Made by a program: the position numbers and the translations under genes
NCBI RefSeq assembly: GCF_964199755.1
Contig: NC_133897.1
Span: 123,086,125 to 123,150,124 of the forward strand
Source: Larus michahellis
Taxonomy: Eukaryota > Chordata > Aves > Charadriiformes > Laridae
Reading direction: 5' to 3'
Length of the DNA stretch: 64,000 bases
Shown here: positions 1 to 11,000 of the stretch, in pieces
Layout of the letters: each line of letters starts with the position of its first letter
Numbering within the stretch: position 1 is the stretch's first letter
Notes under the pieces: generated by a model
The model's database searches: none
What the model saw: only the letters and a program-made list of their open reading frames with translations
Told to the model about the DNA's origin: nothing

Positions 1-108
1 ATACGTGATGGATGAAAGGAAACACGGGGCTGCTTCTCTGAAAGGTGCTGAATTTTCTTCCCAGGTACCTGCACGTTCAGGTTAATCCCTGCGGTTTATC
101 TGACTAGT

Positions 109-133
109 TGGGGCGGGGGGGGGGGGCGGGGGG
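109..133 (+). repeat. G-rich tract with a 12-base G run
   Basis: GGGGCG followed by G runs of 12 and 6 bases, separated by single C bases. It has quadruplex potential and lies about 100 bp upstream of the CpG island body. Confidence 0.85.
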
Positions 134-844
134 AAGCGGGTCACAGAACTTCAGCACTAGGGACAATTCGATTCCGTCACCAAACCCAAACGTGCTGATT
201 TTGAGAACCGCAAAATGAGCAGAAGCTTTTGGTGTTCGTCGCTTCCTATAGCCGGGCTACCTATTGTGCTCGGGCGGCTGCCGCACGCCCCGGGGCTCAC
301 CCCTGCTCCTCGGCAGCGAGCCATGTTGGAGCTGGGCACGTCCGCAGCCGCTCGCACCTGCGGCACCCAAATCCAGCGGAAAAAGCCGAAAAACCGCCGC
401 CGAAAGAAACAAGGGGCTCTGTAGCCGGTAACGCCGCCAGTGAGAAAGTCGCGCCTGGGGACCGGCGGCGGCGGCGGGCTCCCTGCGCGGATGGGAGCAG
501 GGATGCGGGGGGAGCACCCGCCCGTTTTTTGGGATGCTCTCGCCGCGCCTGTCCATCCCGTAAGGGCCCGCCGGACACCATCCCCCCCCAGCCCGCCCCG
601 GTGCCGCTTTTACACCCTCAGAGGTTCGAACCCCACCGTCCCCGGGGGCCGCCACGCCGCTTCCCCCCCCGGCTCCCCTCCTTTCCCCTCCCCACATCCC
701 CGCCCACGCCCCTCCCCGGGAGAAGAGGATGACATCATCCCTCCCGCCCCACCGCTCCCCCCGGCCCCCCCCACCCCCCCCGCCGTGCCGTGGGGAGCGT
801 CGGGGGCCGGGCAACGGCTTCGCGGCGGCTTCAGGGCGGGCAGG

Positions 845-855
845 GCGCATGCGCA
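845..855. promoter_or_regulatory. NRF1-type palindromic motif, upstream copy
   Basis: The bases read GCGCATGCGCA, an exact match to the NRF1 core palindrome. It sits about 115 bp upstream of the candidate ATG at 969. NRF1 sites cluster close to the start of CpG-island promoters, which supports placing the start just downstream. Confidence 0.75.
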
Positions 856-885
856 GAAGGCCGGCGTCTGCGCCGTGGCGGTGGG

Positions 886-896
886 GCGCATGCGCA
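886..896. promoter_or_regulatory. NRF1-type palindromic motif, downstream copy
   Basis: A second GCGCATGCGCA lies 41 bp, about four helical turns, from the first. It would place two NRF1 dimers on nearly the same face of the DNA. The pair is unlikely to be chance even in GC-rich sequence because the full 11 bases are repeated. Confidence 0.75.
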
Positions 897-968
897 GGCG
901 GCGGCGGGAGGCGGTGCGCGGCGGGGCTGGGCGGGCGGCGGGGCAGCTCCTGCGCTGACACCTGCAGC

Positions 969-1176
969 ATGTGCCAGGAGCTGCAGCGGCAGCGGCCGCC
1001 TCTGCCTCTGCGCGGCGCGGCCGCCCCGCTCCGGCGCCGTGCGCGGCGGCGGCGGTGGCAGAGGAACGGCGGCAGCGGCACCACTGCCAACAGCAGCAGC
1101 AGCAGCAACAACAACAACTCCCGCCCGGGCACCGGCGGGTGCGCGGTGACCTTACGGAGGGTGCGTTACCTCACAG
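969..1176 (+). CDS. Candidate first coding exon (partial, N-terminus only), unidentified protein
   Basis: An ATG at 969 with A at -3 (T at +4, so an adequate context) opens a frame of 69 codons plus one base. It runs to a good splice donor, CACAG then GTAAAT, with the exon ending at 1176; reading on, the frame stops at once inside the intron. The predicted peptide begins MCQELQRQRPPLPLRG. It continues as an arginine-rich stretch and then a serine/asparagine run encoded by (CAG)5(CAA)4 at 1091-1117. This composition suggests a disordered, basic N-terminus with no visible domain, signal peptide or membrane segment. The same frame is open back to an ATG at 729, but that would place coding sequence across the NRF1 sites, so 969 is preferred. 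The exon could also be wholly untranslated. I do not recognise the protein. No downstream exon can be joined with confidence within the window. Confidence 0.45.
1091..1117 (+). repeat. CAG/CAA trinucleotide tract in the candidate first exon
   Basis: Five CAG units (1091-1105) are followed directly by four CAA units (1106-1117). In the frame from 969 they read as serine then asparagine; in the frame one base off, as glutamine. Pure trinucleotide tracts of this kind often vary in length between individuals and species, so the homopolymer run should not be over-interpreted. Confidence 0.9.
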
Positions 1177-1314
1177 GTAAATAGTCAGCGGATCCGCGGG
1201 AGGAGGAGGAGGCGGGGAGCCTTCCTGAGGTAGCCATCCCGGGCGGGGGGGCGATGCCTGTTGCCGTTTACCTGTGAGGGGCAGCGCGGGGGGGGGGAGG
1301 TTGCCCGGGGTTTT

Positions 1315-1346
1315 CTCCCCTCAGTGCCTCCTCCCCTCAGGGCCTC
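1315..1346 (+). repeat. Short pyrimidine-rich direct repeat, two units
   Basis: Two consecutive 16-base units, each CTCCCCTCAG then a base and GCCTC, lie back to back. The second runs into the left arm of the large inverted repeat that starts at 1341. Each unit ends in a pyrimidine-CAG like a splice acceptor, but no exon follows. Confidence 0.7.
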
Positions 1347-1438
1347 GGCGGGGTGAGGAGGGTGGGGGGAGGTGGCCCCGGGCCGGCGACCGCCGGCCCG
1401 GGGCCACCCCCCCCCACCCTCCCCACCCCGCCGAGGCC
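1341..1438. repeat. 98-bp near-perfect GC-rich inverted repeat (hairpin)
   Basis: Two 48-base arms (1341-1388 and 1391-1438) are separated by only two bases. By direct comparison, 46 of 48 positions are complementary; both exceptions are A opposite C on this strand. In a minus-strand RNA those become U opposite G wobble pairs, so the whole 48-bp stem would be paired. The arms are almost entirely G and C. The structure lies about 165 bp inside the putative first intron and within the CpG island. It could be a genuine cruciform or hairpin, or a fold-back assembly error. Confidence 0.9.
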
Positions 1439-1512
1439 ACCCCGATTTCCCGCTGAGGTGATCCCAGCCCTGTCAGGTGCGTGTGAACACACACCGGGAT
1501 GCGGGACAGCCG

Positions 1513-1970
1513 GGCTATCTCCCATCGACCCACCCAGCCGCTCGCAGCAGCAGCAGGTCCTTGAGTTCCCTCAGTAAGGGTGGGCTGTCCCCTGCTCCAA
1601 CGTTGTCTGCGTCCCACTGAGGTAAAAGGGTGCAGAAGGACGGCTCCAACGTTGTCTACATCCTACTGAGGTAAAAAAGGGGTTGCGGGAGGACGGCAGC
1701 CTGTAGGGCGGCAGCGGTGGCTTCACCTCGCAGGTTCACCAGCTCATCAGCAGACTTTGATAATTGGCTATCTCCCACCGACCCACCCAGCCGCTCGCTG
1801 CAGCAGCAGGTCCTTGAGTTCCCTCAGCAAGGGGGTGGGCTGTCCCCTGCTCCAACGTTGTCTACGCCCCACTGGGGTAAAAGGGCTGCGGGAGGACAGC
1901 AGCCCGTAGGGCGGCAGCGGTGCCTTTACCTCACAGGTTCACCAGCTTGTCAGGAGACTTTGGTAATTGG
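1513..1970 (+). repeat. Tandem duplication, two units, with a nested 50-bp duplication
   Basis: Unit 1 (1513-1765) and unit 2 (1766-1970) both begin GGCTATCTCCC and end in a TTTG(A/G)TAATTGG-like block. They share the order CACCCAGCCGCTCGC, CAGCAGCAGG, TCCTTGAGTTCCCTCAG, CTCCAACGTTGTCT, ACTG(A/G)GGTAAAA, GGCGGCAGCGG and CAGGTTCACCAGCT. Unit 1 is about 50 bp longer because the CTCCAACGTTGTCT to GGACGG segment is itself duplicated (about 1595-1642 and 1643-1695). The copies differ at a few per cent of positions, so the duplication is old enough to have diverged but still easy to recognise. Confidence 0.92.
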
Positions 1971-2054
1971 TGGTGGAAATCTTAGTCATTGCAGGCAAAC
2001 TAGCTTGTATGACGCTCCCAATGCTGAAGAGTAGCTACCACCGAAAACTAAATA

Positions 2055-2080
2055 CCGCTGGCCACTGTGGTGGTCAGCGG
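2055..2080. repeat. Short 11-bp stem, 4-nt loop hairpin
   Basis: CCGCTGGCCAC (2055-2065) pairs with GTGGTCAGCGG (2070-2080) around a TGTG loop. The single exception is a G opposite T, a wobble pair in RNA. It lies about 100 bp beyond the tandem duplication. No associated RNA gene is recognised. Confidence 0.6.
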
Positions 2081-2099
2081 AATCGGGTACTCACCCACT

Positions 2100-5000
2100 G
2101 GATCCACTTCCCAGTATGGGCGATCAGGTAGTATTTAAAACATTAGCAGGAATCAATATTGTCTGATAATCTTTGATCGTTACTGGTGACCCAGAAGATG
2201 TCAAAATGAGAAGCTCACCAAGTAAGGGGACGTATCACAAACTTGGTGCTTGTTGACTTTCAATTTTATTTTGTCGTGTTTGGAGTTTTGTAACTTACTG
2301 CTCATTTCTGGACGCAGTACCTCAGCTCCTCCCCTTGTTGTTGGTATATAGAAGTAGTTTAATAATAATGGGGGGGTCAAGGCATGGATTCTGTGGCTTA
2401 ATCCTATCATAGCTATGGAGCTGTTTCCATAACTTTTACCTGAACGCCAGGTTTTCTGTCTCACCCATGAATGCACGCACGACTGGACACCTATTAACTA
2501 ATAAAACGATGGCAACTAGAGAGTAGTGAGTGCTAGACTTTTAAGTTGTTCTGGTGCCTGGTTGTCAAAGGTTAAGTGAGCATGAGATAAAAGCATTGCC
2601 ATGTCTATTTTAAGTTCCTGTCTTTGTATTGCTCCTCAAAAGAGAATGATCCTACTGACACATTTTTGGGTTTCATCCTCCTGTTGCAGTCACCAGTCAT
2701 GTTCCTGTATTCATTCAAAGATGTTTTTGTGGTTTCGTGTGGATTTGATTATTTCTTTATCACAAGGCAAAGTTAATATTCAAAGAACTGAATGCCTAAA
2801 AATAAGTCTTCCCTTCCTCTAAAAAGTCACACATAAAATATCAGTTCCTGACTTGACCTCTCAATGAGATGTAACTGTAATCAGAACGAGGTGCTGTAGT
2901 CTTGCGGTGGTAGTAGTAAATACAAAATTACACACGTGTGCATACTGTAATCACAGGCAAGTGGATAATTCATGAATGTAATACTCAGTATATGTGGCTC
3001 CCCAGTGGTGTGTAATTAGTTCCACAAGCAGTTTTTGGTGTGTTACTTGGTGGTGTGAACTGATGCCCAAGATGGATAAATTGTGCAGGCTCAACCACGG
3101 TAAATTCAGCTCACTCTGGGAAATACCTCAGGACCCAATCCTGAAAATCAATGTGTGGCTGTGATCTCTGCGTGCTAGGGTAACCTACTGATCCCACAAG
3201 TAACAAACAGAAAAAAGCACAAAGTACATTATAATAAGCTGCCAGATAGCGATCTGTTAAGGTTTAGAGGAAGGCAGAGGATGCATTTTTTTTTTGTGTG
3301 GCTTTTGAAGGTTTAGTCCTTTATTAGTGATTTCTTGATTTCTACAATTGTACTCTGTCAAAGACTGTAGAATAGATTATCTCCTCCTATCCATTCTGCC
3401 CAGCGTAAGTCTATTCAGAATTGTCTATAAGGGCCAGCACTGATCTGTGTAACTTCCATGCCAGGCAAATAATCAGATATAATTGCACTGAAATCAATGA
3501 ATATATACTGACATGAAACTGTGAGAAGATCGACCCCGTGGTGTTTTATATTTGTATAGCTGAAAGCCAAAAATAGCTGTCATAAATGCACTGTGTCCTT
3601 TCAGAAGAAATAGTCAATGTCTATCTTACAGTTGTCCAAAAAGTTTCTTTCTTCTGTTTCAGCAGCTTTGGGTTAGCAAAGTGAAGGCAGCAATCTTGGA
3701 ATGAGAACTGTTCTGGAGAAAGTTTTTGTTCCCGTGACTAATCTCCTTCTCCTTAATTCTGTGCTGTTAATCTTAGTGTGCATATACTCACACTACGAAC
3801 ATTTGGCAAGGACTATTTTCTTAGACAGGGCGCCTTAAGTGTGTTGCCAGGTGTCACAGGGTTAATTCTAATAACTGTGTTTTAAACTGCAGCTCTTTAC
3901 ATTAATTATGTATGTTCCTATCTCTAGGCATAACAGCAAAATGTATGTGGTATGGAATGTTACGTTCCAATTAGTTTTGCCGTGCAAATGAGGATTATAG
4001 TTGATGGGTAAGTCTGACATGTACTGCATGACTTGTCATGTTTTTCCTGGAGAGAGGGGAGTCTTGGGACTGAGTCACCATGGAAGAACATGGAGCCCCG
4101 TAGGCACAAAACTGGTGCAATGAAGTGATGAGTCAGACCTCTTATCTTTACATTTGGTATTATGTGGTATTCATGCACAGGGTGTATTGCACTCATTGTG
4201 CACCTAGGCAGGTAACTACCAGGCAAAAAACTCATTTAATCAGTCCTTTGGCTCTGGGATGCCTTTTCTTTGTATCTGTTGAATGTATCTTGCATCTATC
4301 CTACTTCTGTTGAAATGAAAGGCTGTTGGTTAGGATCATGTGGGAAATCACAGTATATTAACTTGATGAGCAAATCAGGTCTGACAGGCCATACGCATTC
4401 ATTTCTTGCATTGTTTCAAATCCAATAGTAGTGTGACCTCATACGTAGATTTTCGCTTTCTGCATTGTAGATTTGCATCAGCTTTTTCAGATGTCTGAAA
4501 CCAGATAAAGAGTGGAGGAGTAAGAGCAGCATTGCATCCTTGTAGGCCCCAATATTCGTCTATGCCAAATGACTTTTATGAGTGTTGCTGTGGAATGACA
4601 GTATTGTTTCTGATTCCAGAGGAAGCTGGTGTTATTGCTAAGCTAATGAAAATAATTGGAATTTCTTAGAGGTGGTAGCCCCAGAAATATGTTAAACAGG
4701 GAGAGTGAAGACTGCTCACTCAGCTGATTTCAGAAACAAAACAAAGCTTTACATCAGAGATGTCTTCACTTAAGCACTTATTCTGAACTTCCTCGAATAG
4801 CAATCATTAATAACATCATCTCCTCAAGCTAACAGAGCATGAAAGTTCCTTGATTTATAATCATTTGGGAGCAGATGCTCACAATTCTGTCCACTTACAC
4901 AAACAGCACAAGAATGACGTTTTTGCTGAAAATGGAGGGGGGGGAGGGGAGGGGCGCAGGGAGGCAATTGTGTGCAGGGCAATCAGAATGGCCTGGAAGA

Positions 5001-8000
5001 ATGTAATGCAACGGCTCCCTCTCCTAATTCATTACAAAAGCTACTAGAGAGAGTGTGTTTGGAAGAAAATACAGGAGATTTTTATTTGAAAGTCGTAGCA
5101 GAACATTATTGATTTGTATATTTTTAAATCTCGTGAATGTAACCAGTGACCATTTTGTGATCACCACAGACCTTGGCACTGGGTTTGGGGTGGGGGGTTT
5201 GTGTGTTAGTGGTCTTGCAAAAAAAGCTGTTGTGTTCTCACATTGCCTTAAACTGGAAAACTGTTGCAACAAAGACACATTGGAAAACATGCAGGAAAGA
5301 TGTGCCCACTTATGTCTAAATCATACCAATTCCAATTAAAGCGTAAATGTTTTAAATTTTTTTAAGTTATCAGATACACCTTTTGCATTCTCTAGTTGTA
5401 TAGATATCTAGAATGTCACAGAGAGGGTTTAGCAGTCTCAGCAACTGAGATGAAATGCAAAGCCAATTGCAAAAACTTGGAAATTTCAATGGTCTTTGTG
5501 TCCTGGTGTGGAGATCAACAAACCTGAGACCAGTTGCACTGATGAAGAAAGTGACACCAGAACTGGGAATCTCCAGAGAAACCCATCTCAACTCTTGAGA
5601 GATGGAGATCTAAGAAAAGCTTTCCAATACCTTTTGTTTGGATTTAATTACCATAGAATTGGAACAGCAAGGAGTCACAAGGTGATGAGCACCCTGGAAA
5701 TCAATAGCATTTTCCTGTTGTCTTCAGTAAAGCCAGGGTTTTGCCCCACTACTTCAGATAGCCGCGAGTGAAATATATGAGGCTAAATCCTTCTCTTACT
5801 TATGATGATGTAAATCCAGTCCTAGTGTATTTTCTTCTCCTCACAGTGGAGAGAGAAAGAGGCTGCAACTCTGCTACCTATCCGCAGGGTATCCACAATT
5901 GCTGTTAGGGAATATAATTATTTTATGCTGTTCCTGTGTGCTATTCAAAACCTGTACCATTAACTGTGTGATGTCATCTTCTCCTCCTGTATCCGCTATA
6001 TTTATACTGGTTATATGTGAAGTACCACTGACAGTTTACACACCTGTGTGTGTGCCACAAGGACTCAGAGGGAAATTCTGAGCTGTAGCTTGTGTTGTGA
6101 AGAGGCTGCATTTGTATAAGGATGCTCTGTATAGCTAGAGTAGCCTGTAAAGGGAAGTACAGAGATTTTTATAATTGTTCAAAAGAGATTACAATTTAAC
6201 AGAATTCCATCCTAGAATGTACAAAGTACAAAAATAAAGGCTCTTTTCAGTTAAATCCTCTACCAGCCTGATGCCAAGAAGCAATGCAATATCTCAAACG
6301 ATTTGGGCTTTTTTAATCTTCTTAGCTGCAAGAGATGTCAGAAGAGCCGGGGTGGAGATCTACAAAAATGAAGTAGAAGATTCATGTGGAATTTCCTCAT
6401 GTAGTGGTCTGTATGCCTCTGCTTATTTTGCTTAAAATGAGATCCAAACTTCAGAAGCACACTTGATTTTCTTTTCTCTTGGCGCTGACAAGCTCTGCCT
6501 TGGCTTTGTTGTCTAAAGAGGTAACAGCAATTAAAATGTGATGTGACAGCGACTTCTATAAACTGTTCCGTGATGTAAGAATCGTAACTTAAGATTTTTC
6601 TGACATGATGGAAATTAACAGGGGAAAGGAAATCTTTCAGCATTATCCGTGGCTTTTCAAAAGTTCAGCCAGACCTTCCTCCTGATCACCGACTCCTCGC
6701 ACAGCGGGTGTGAGCCGAGGCCCATTTAACTGGTGAAACTCCTCTATAGCAAAGTCTGACCATGTTGGTTTAAATAAAAGCCTGATATAATTTTGCCCTT
6801 GGGCCTTCCTAGGGAACTGAGGAGCTGCTGGTTTAGTGCCAGAATTTGTTTGTCATACTTATGGGTGAATAGATCCATTGAACAGTGAGACCATGTTGAG
6901 CTGTTCATCTTGGCTTGTGCAGGAAGGTGGAAGTGTTTTTGCATTGTGCGTGGCAGCAGACAGGATGGGTGAGCTGGTTCCATCCAGGAGGAAGAGCCAC
7001 GTCAGGTGGTTCCAAAGCGGCCTCCTAGTGGCTAAGTCCACAGGTGACTAGAGGAAAAGTGGAAAGTAATGCAACGTTTTCTGGAATGCGATTATTACCA
7101 TTAAAAGATTAAAACCCAAAAGAAAACTACGACCCACCTCTGTGATAAAGATGAAACACAGCGCAAGTAGAAAAGTAAAGATAGGCTTTAATCAGAAATG
7201 TAAGAGGGGGTGGTGTGTGCAAGGTGGTGGTATGGTCTTCCTGGAAAGATTTGAGCTGAATTGAGGATCTGATGCCCGTTGTTCTGATCTTGACCCCTGG
7301 TTCCTGGGCAACAGTAGTTACTCACCAAGTCTGGGCACGCGTGAAAGGAGCTGCCTTTTGTAAGCCATTTGTATATGCCCTTATGCCTCGCAGAATTGCC
7401 CAGTATAGCGGCTATTTACATCTATTGAGTTTTCTCACAATTGCCCTGTTGTACTTGATTGGTGCCAGAGCTAAAGTTAAATGATGGCTGGCCTGCGCTT
7501 AGCCACAGCGGCATTGTCCACGGTAATCACCGCCACAAAGTAGGTCTTGATCGCAGGCTGAAGTACCAGTCAGCTCTCCTCTTTTCTTTCCTCTTTGAAA
7601 TCTTCTTTGCTTTGGCATGCGTGTCAATGAAGCGCGGTCATGTGGTGTGCAACACAACCTTGAGTTGCGCTGGGAGGCTTGCCTCCCTGGAGAAAGAAGG
7701 GCTCTTGGCTGCCCACCAAAGCCCATCACGGATTGACAGTTACGCTTTAGTGAAATGGACCAACCAACTTCTCGGTGGGCAGAGCGCCAGCCGAACAGAT
7801 GGGCCTGAATGTGGGCAGCCAGGAAAGCACATACATACGTGTAGATGTAGATAATTGTATGTACGAGCATAATAAATAGGGATCTCTGCAATTTGCAAAA
7901 AGTTGCTGAAGCGAAAGGCTGAGTACTAAAAGTGATGAGCCTGAAGAGAGACTTCTTTTGGGGAGGGGACGCGTCAGAGTGCTCAGAGGAAGGATCTGTG

Positions 8001-11000
8001 CTTTCCTTGTTGCTCTCTGCTTGCAGTTTTGCAGATTATGTAATAAACAAAGGAGGCTATTTAGTCTTTTGAGCTCCGGCACTCTGGTTACTACAGCTGG
8101 GAATGTGGAAAATGACACTTTACTGCAGTGGATCCGCTTACAAACTGCTTGAAGCTTGCTACCAGCTCACATTCTACCAACATGTTTACTAGTACAGCTT
8201 GAGATCAGTGGAAATCTGTGAATGCCATCCTTTTTGTTTTGAATTACTTCGCTGAGCAAGAGTTGCATGGAAATCAGTTACCAGTACAGAATGTAACAAA
8301 ACTTTCTCTATAGGTCGTAGCTTCCAAAATCTTTGTGTGTAGTTGGCTAGCGAGTAAATGCTAAGCCCCTACCATGGATGGTGGTCAGCTGACACATGCA
8401 TGCGGGCCATGTAATAAGTGATAATTAAACACTAGTAAGTCTTTTGAAGACTTAAACATTAGTTGCATCTCTACAGAAGGGAGATAGAAAAGCTAGGTGA
8501 CTTGAACTTGTCTGCAGAGGGATTTGATTGCAGAAACCCATTTTGCTTGAGCCTATTTTCCTAATTTATCAGTGTGATGGTGGAGAATTGCCTGGCCTTG
8601 CTGTTTCAGGGCATACAGGTATATCTTGCTTGAGTGTCCATCTCTCCTTACTAGGAGAGAGCACTAGTGGATTGCAGGACGAATAACATCCTGCTACTCA
8701 GGGAAATTGCCTTGGGCTCTGCTTAAAATTCTGGAAGATCTGTGGATGCAGTTTTCCTTGATGTGATAGGAAACTGAGGATTTGTGATTTTTGGCAAAAT
8801 CTGTAATGAGCTCTCAATACCCTCAGTATAAAAGCAGAGATTCAGCTTTATGTTTCTAGGACTCTTAAGTTAGATTAGCAGGAATTATTGGGATAAGAAA
8901 AATCTTTTCTCAGATCCTGGAAATAAATTATATTTACCAGATCTAATGTAATCCCTTTACGCTTAACCTGATGACATCGCAGCTGTCTTTGTGACTCCTA
9001 AATAAAGTCCTATAGTTGCTTGCTTCTAGAGTGCACAGCGAAATTTTGCAAGCCAGCACATTGAATGGGGCAGCAGGCCTAGGGAGTACGTTTTGGCTTA
9101 AAGGATGGGTCCAGGCTTTTGGTGGGGGCTGACCTGCCTGGCAAGGCATCCAAAATGAGTTCAACGAAAAGACTGTTTTGAAGAAGGGCAATAATGAGGT
9201 AATTTCTTAGGGCCCAGGTTTCAAAAGATGATTAAAAACACCTGTAGGCTTCAGAGGCAAGTATTTGCTCCCATAATGGAAATGACAAGAGTATGCCTGG
9301 TGCATTCTGAATATTGAATGGAAGGATGTGAGTATAATGTCTGACGTGCACACACTTTTATTAACTTTTTCTTCTTCTTTTAGTCTTTCAGATGTGTTTA
9401 CCATGTGACTCTGCTCATTTTTCCCCTTCTTAAATAATAACCAGAACAAGCATTTAATGGTAGTGTGCACTAGTTAATGGGAGCTACAGAAATTTAAATC
9501 CCCTGTGTGGGAATTCTGCAAGTTGAAACTCATTTAATCCCCGTCTCCTTAGCCCAACTCTACCATTCCCCTTTGTGTAGATTAAGGGGAACATAACCCT
9601 TAAATCTCAAGTGGTTTTTATCAGTTTTCTTATCACCTGCATTCAGCTGCTTCTGGTGGGACTATTACAAAAACACAGGTGCAGTCCTCCAAGGGACTGG
9701 GAGAGAGCAAAGTGAAAGAAAAACAGGATGGAGGGAGGAGGGTTGTTAAAAGTGGAATGGAGAAAAATGAGATGTGAAAGAAGGAAAGCAAGGCAATGGG
9801 AAGAGTAGAAAGAAAAAAACTGAAACCAGTGGAAAACAAAGAGGGAGAGGAAAAGAGAAGAAAAAAAAACCAGATTATCAGATGAAGACCGTACTGTGTT
9901 AATGAAAATTAGTACATGCTCCAGCTAAGTTCCTTTTCTTTTAACATGACAGAGCAGGATTCATCTTGCTAAGTCTTCTTTGGGAAAAGGGTCTCATTTG
10001 ACCATATGGGACTACTCACATGAGGAACTTGCTTGAGAAGACCTTTATGGGCTGAAGACCAATGCTAGCAGCAGCAGGGTCAAGCTGTATCTATTTATGC
10101 CAACAGAACAGGATGCTGATTTCCGTTTTATTACTGAGTCTGCTGAGGTAGGAATATATTTGTCCTCCGTTAAGCACTGGCACTGAAAAGAGGAAAGTTA
10201 AGTTGCTGTATGTTTTAAGCCTGTAGACAGGCACATGGGAAGTTGAACTGCATCACGCCGTGCTCTATATAACCTTCTGCAAAGAAAGGGGATATGTACT
10301 GTCAAATACTGTAATATTAGAGGTATTACTTTTGTAGTCCCTGTTTCTCTAGACAGATACAGAAGATTTAAAAGCAATCAGTGTTCATGAACACTGCACC
10401 AGTCTATCCTAAAAGGCACTTTGCTAATTTTTCCTTCCTGACCTCATATTCAATCTAGTCATATTAAGACTGACATTATTAAGGAAAACTGCATGAAACT
10501 TGTTGGCACAGAAGAGATAAACAATAACTGTTGTAGAAGATTAGTAACTTAAAATGCAGCTACTTAGTACATTTCTCTGCACCGTGGATCAGCCAGTCAT
10601 CTTTCTTAGGTAGAAGAACAGGTAGAATACCTTTATGTTTTGGTGACAGGTATATTTCATTAGTCCCATTGTAACGCTGTTCTGTATTTTCACAGGGAAT
10701 GCTACATGGGGCTAGGAGCCCCGTATTATCATTGCTATTTGCATTTACGCTTAAATGTTGCCATCTTACTTTTAAAAACAAGCTAGTGGGAGTATAGTTA
10801 TTCTTGTGCAATTTGTGGCTTTTTTTTTTTTCTTTCAACACATGAAAGCATGTAGTAGGGCATGATAAAACTCTCTTGATTTGTTGTAGGCAATCAGACT
10901 TTCGATGGTGTGCTTGACTATCAGAACAAACGACCATGGTTTCTTTACCATAAGCTCTGTTCCGAATAATTAATGTAATGTTAGTGGGCTTAGTGAAGCG

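Larger units (their letters stand above)
200..1960 (+). promoter_or_regulatory. CpG island promoter, probably of a plus-strand gene
   Basis: This stretch is very GC-rich and packed with CpG, unlike the AT-rich, CpG-poor DNA that fills most of the window. There is no TATA box near the expected start. Instead it holds GC-box-like runs, a CRE/ATF-like ATGACATCAT at 729-738, and two palindromic NRF1-type motifs. TATA-less CpG islands with NRF1 sites are typical housekeeping or broadly expressed vertebrate promoters. The transcription start is inferred to lie at about 890-965, between the NRF1 motifs and the ATG at 969. Orientation is taken from the splice donor after 1176. A divergent minus-strand transcript is possible because NRF1 sites are symmetrical. 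Confidence 0.8.

Noticed and set aside
623..633. Perfect tRNA B-box-like GGTTCGAACCC
   Set aside because: No complementary T-stem, no A-box at the right distance and no cloverleaf. Isolated B-box matches occur by chance in CpG islands.
729..968. In-frame upstream ATG at 729 as the true start of the exon-1 protein
   Set aside because: It would place coding sequence across both NRF1 motifs and a proline-rich low-complexity stretch. The promoter reading is more economical.
257..1132. 291-codon minus-strand frame starting with a leucine run like a signal peptide
   Set aside because: The leucine run is the antisense of the CAG/CAA-rich tract, and the rest is low-complexity arginine, glycine and proline from CpG-island sequence. 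Frames in several phases are open here simply because stops are rare at high GC.
1700..1725. CTCF-like core in GTAGGGCGGCAGCGG, repeated in the second unit at about 1905
   Set aside because: The spacing between the CC and the GGCGGC parts is off by one base from the CTCF consensus.
3640..3760. Good splice-acceptor-like tract before 3661
   Set aside because: The sequence after it has no sustained open frame with a credible donor. Such decoys are frequent in long introns.
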